A DNA stretch of 64,000 nucleotides. Origin: Hygrocybe punicea. Its lineage: Eukaryota; Basidiomycota; Agaricomycetes; Agaricales; Hygrophoraceae. The position numbers and the translations under genes are program-made. The stretch spans positions 2,170,001 through 2,234,000 of the forward strand of contig OY744470.1 of NCBI GenBank assembly GCA_963556145.1, in the 5' to 3' direction. The notes beneath the pieces were generated by a model. That model worked only from the letters and a program-made list of their open reading frames with translations, was not told the DNA's origin and did not search any database. Below, piece by piece: positions 61,441-64,000 of the stretch. Position 1 is the stretch's first letter. Every line of letters starts with the position of its first letter.

Positions 61441-63955
61441 TCACGTAAATAGACGAACAACAACTGCTTGCATCTTTCCATCGCGGATAGCCTACAAGGG
61501 CAAAAATAATGGTTTCTCACCCCCTCAAGATTCACAAAAGGATGTTACGTTTACGTACCTCGTGTATGAGCGAGATGTTCTGTCCAACTGTAACGTCATC
61601 CACCCCCAATCCGCTCGCAAACCTAGAATAGTTCTCCGAACCGTGCATCCGAATCCCAAGCGAGACTCGCACGAATTCGTATATAGGCTTGGTCTTGTTC
61701 AGACAAACGCTCGCAGGTGCCGCGCCCCTCGATCCGGACAAGTACTGCCGGCGCAGCGTATCCAGCAGCACAGTGGCTCGTGACGCTACTCTCGCGCGAA
61801 AATCAGGGATGGCTGGAAGGGCAGCATGCGCGGGACCCGCAGACATGGATACCGGTCCTGTGAAGAAGTCGACGAGGGTGGTCGTGCTCGATGCCGCGAC
61901 TTTTTGCATGCGATCGGCAGCATCCATCGTGCTTGTTGACTCGAATGAGTCTTGCATGACCTTGGTGACCCTCTCTGCGAGGCGGTTGAGCTCAAGCTTA
62001 GAGAGGGTCGAACCAAAAGTGTGGTCGAGTTCTTGGTAGGCCATGTCTTTCAGACCTGCGATAAATTCCCCTTGAAGGGCTCGTAAATCCAACGCTAGGA
62101 TTCACGATTGAATGAGAAATGATTCAGATGTCATGGACACGAGGAGTACCTTGACAGAGAACGTAGAGATACGAAGCCGTCAACATTGACAGAACGTCGG
62201 TGGCGTTAATCGTTGCACGAGCAGAGATTAAGGCCAGGGAGCTACAGTCATCATTTCAGCAGATAAAATACACCACGACCCCCCAACGTACTTTATAGCT
62301 TGGTTATGCATTTCAGCGGATTGAATATGGGTCGAGACGGGATTTGCGAGGTAGCCAAGTTCCCCTACATACGCAGCAGTGGCAATGTCAATTCCTTTAG
62401 CATGATAGTTTAGCGACGGATCGGTTGCTGCAAGTGAGGGAGGCAAGCCACGGTTCATGGAGGTGTTCACCAGCTCTGTAGACTGTGCGAAAAGGAGTTT
62501 GCCGATATGATGCAGCGCGAGTCGCGTCTTCTCCATCGCATTGGTGACTGCCATAGCTTGGAAGTTTCCGCCGTGATGAATCACACCAGCCTCGCCGTCA
62601 ATGAGTGGATTATCAGTTGCTGTGGTATGGTACAGATTTGAGCGAACATCATTAAACTAGTAATCAGGACAAACAAGTTACGTACTTGAGTTGCATTCTT
62701 GAGTGATTGTGGTAAATGCCGAAAGAATGTCTTCGATCTGGGGACCCAGGAACTGTGGAGCCGTGCGCAACGGATAACGGTCTTGTCGAAGGCTTCTTTG
62801 ATCGTCTTCAATGCTGACTTCTTCCTCGTGCGTCTTGGCGAGTTTGCTGCCTTCGAGGAGATCCTATCGACAGTGATGAAAGGAAAAAAGTTTAAAAAAC
62901 AAGTTATTCACGGTCAGTTCGAAGCTAATCTTACTTGACCGGGGTGTGGACGTGCGACTGCATGGATGAATTTATCATACGAACCACGAGTTCCAAGCAG
63001 CGCTTCTGTTCCCATCGCCGTGCAAACATGAGCGAGAAGGGCGAGGTGAACAGCGTCGTTCAGCACAAGGGTGGCCACAGACGCAGAAAAAGCAGTCCCA
63101 TTGAGAATGCCAAGATGTTCCTTGGACTGTAGTGGAAGGGGTTCAATTCCGCGCGCGAGGAGCGCCTCGCGTGAGGAGAATATCTGGCGTGAGCCAAAAG
63201 CAGCGGGCCCGGCGAACACTTGAATTGATGGATTATCTATCAATGTGCCGGCGATATACGAGAGTGGAGAAAGGTCTGTGGGAACCAAGACGGCATATTG
63301 AAGAAAGCATAGCACTCAAAATAAACGAAACATACCTCCAGAAGCGGATATGCTACCACGGAGAGGAACGACGGGGGTGACATTTGCACGTAAAAGTTCC
63401 GACATTTTCTCTATGAGCCGTAACCTAACACCAGAGTGTCCACGGATGAGGGAGTTCATACGAATCAGGATAGCGCCTCGGACCCAAAACTCTGGCGTGC
63501 TTGTCGAACTAAGCGGATCGAGTAACGGCAAGACCTTTGGAGCCTCTGTTGAAGTCGGTAATATACCAATGTGCTGATGCTGGAGGAGGGCAGATCCAAG
63601 TGCGAGGGTGTCGTCCGTCCGGGTGTCGGCTTGGTAGACGATGTCAGTTGTCGGCATCAAGGGTTGAATCAGAGGCCGACTTGCCGCTTCCACCAAAGCC
63701 AGTGCTGAGACCGTAGACACTGGTCCCGGCGACGACTTTGTCCACTATCACCTTGCGGCTCTTTGAGACACGCTCCGCGATTGCAGGAGATGTGTCTAAT
63801 TCGACGGAAGCATTGTAGCGTGCAACCGCAGTGACTGCAGCGATGGAAAGGGAATGTCCGCCGACCTTGACACATTTCCCAGTCTTTGGATGAGGGTGAG
63901 CGTTGAAACAGCCCCTAAATATTTCAGGATGCGTACCTGTAACTTTCGAGCTCAT
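61441..63955 (-). CDS. pal: Phenylalanine ammonia-lyase
   Basis: Deaminates L-phenylalanine to trans-cinnamate using the self-made MIO cofactor. The MIO triad Ala-Ser-Gly is present in GSISASG, right before an intron at 63335-63276, with [13 protein letters not shown] on the other side. Other landmarks: [144 protein letters not shown]. The last exon (61491-61441) reads [16 protein letters not shown]. One intron (63684-63630) has a GC donor. The start is uncertain: an ATG at 63955 opens the frame, but upstream in another frame lies [13 protein letters not shown], which resembles a PAL N-terminus, so the gene may continue past the window edge with a first-intron or frame problem. After HPGQ (62935) about seven usual residues are absent in the spliced model. 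Confidence 0.92.
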
Positions 63956-64000
63956 TATATGCGTCTATAAACTGGGCCAGCATTGTTGAAGTTCTCCATC

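Noticed and set aside
60986..61783. 265-codon plus ORF
   Set aside because: Its 3' half is antisense to the PAL C-terminal exons and the rest shows no family similarity.

Overview
The window is from a filamentous basidiomycete, almost certainly an Agaricomycete. Host genes carry many 50-60 nt GT-AG introns, and the transposon families (Plavaka, KDZ with a CxC1-type N-terminal region, PIF/Harbinger with a Myb/SANT-like partner, a DUF6698 gene) are ones I associate with mushroom-forming fungi. All calls come from reading the sequence; no database was searched.

Layout. About 1-38.1 kb is transposon-rich. It begins inside a Helitron (Rep/PIF1 helicase ORF plus a USP-like cysteine peptidase ORF) that ends at a CTAG terminus at 4426-4429. 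GC-rich minisatellites follow. A host gene, the KDEL receptor erd2 (6466-7307, minus), survives among them; its last exon appears to lie in a 200-N gap. Then come a decayed DUF6698 gene (11385-13263, minus), a decayed Plavaka transposase (13.5-17.9 kb, plus), and a Harbinger-like element (18406-28828). The Harbinger element is itself interrupted twice: by a hAT-like element (18618-19942, perfect 8-bp target duplication) and by a 5.1-kb long-TIR element (22222-27345, 3-bp duplication) that carries a second Helitron 3' end. Next are a KDZ transposase cut by a second 200-N gap, an RNase H1-N-like remnant, an LTR-bracketed single-ORF element (34108-36517) and a broken transposon-neighbourhood gene (36.6-38.1 kb).

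About 39.2-64 kb is ordinary host DNA: swr1 (11 exons, minus), a PKA catalytic subunit (5 exons, minus), a PMR1-type Ca/Mn P-type ATPase (plus), a DH-BAR-SH3 Rho GEF (plus), a berberine-bridge-like FAD oxidase (minus) and phenylalanine ammonia-lyase (minus, reaching the right edge). Reading frames close exactly through the predicted introns of swr1, PKA and the Rho GEF.

Most striking points: (1) a readable insertion history in which removing the 5.1-kb element plus one target duplication rejoins an open reading frame; (2) every in-frame premature stop I found in the decayed transposon genes is TGA where CGA (Arg) is plausible, and the few differences between paired terminal repeats are CpG/CpA, pointing to CpG-directed decay; (3) a USP-type peptidase ORF inside a Helitron; (4) an LTR-flanked element whose only ORF is a 577-aa protein of unknown function.
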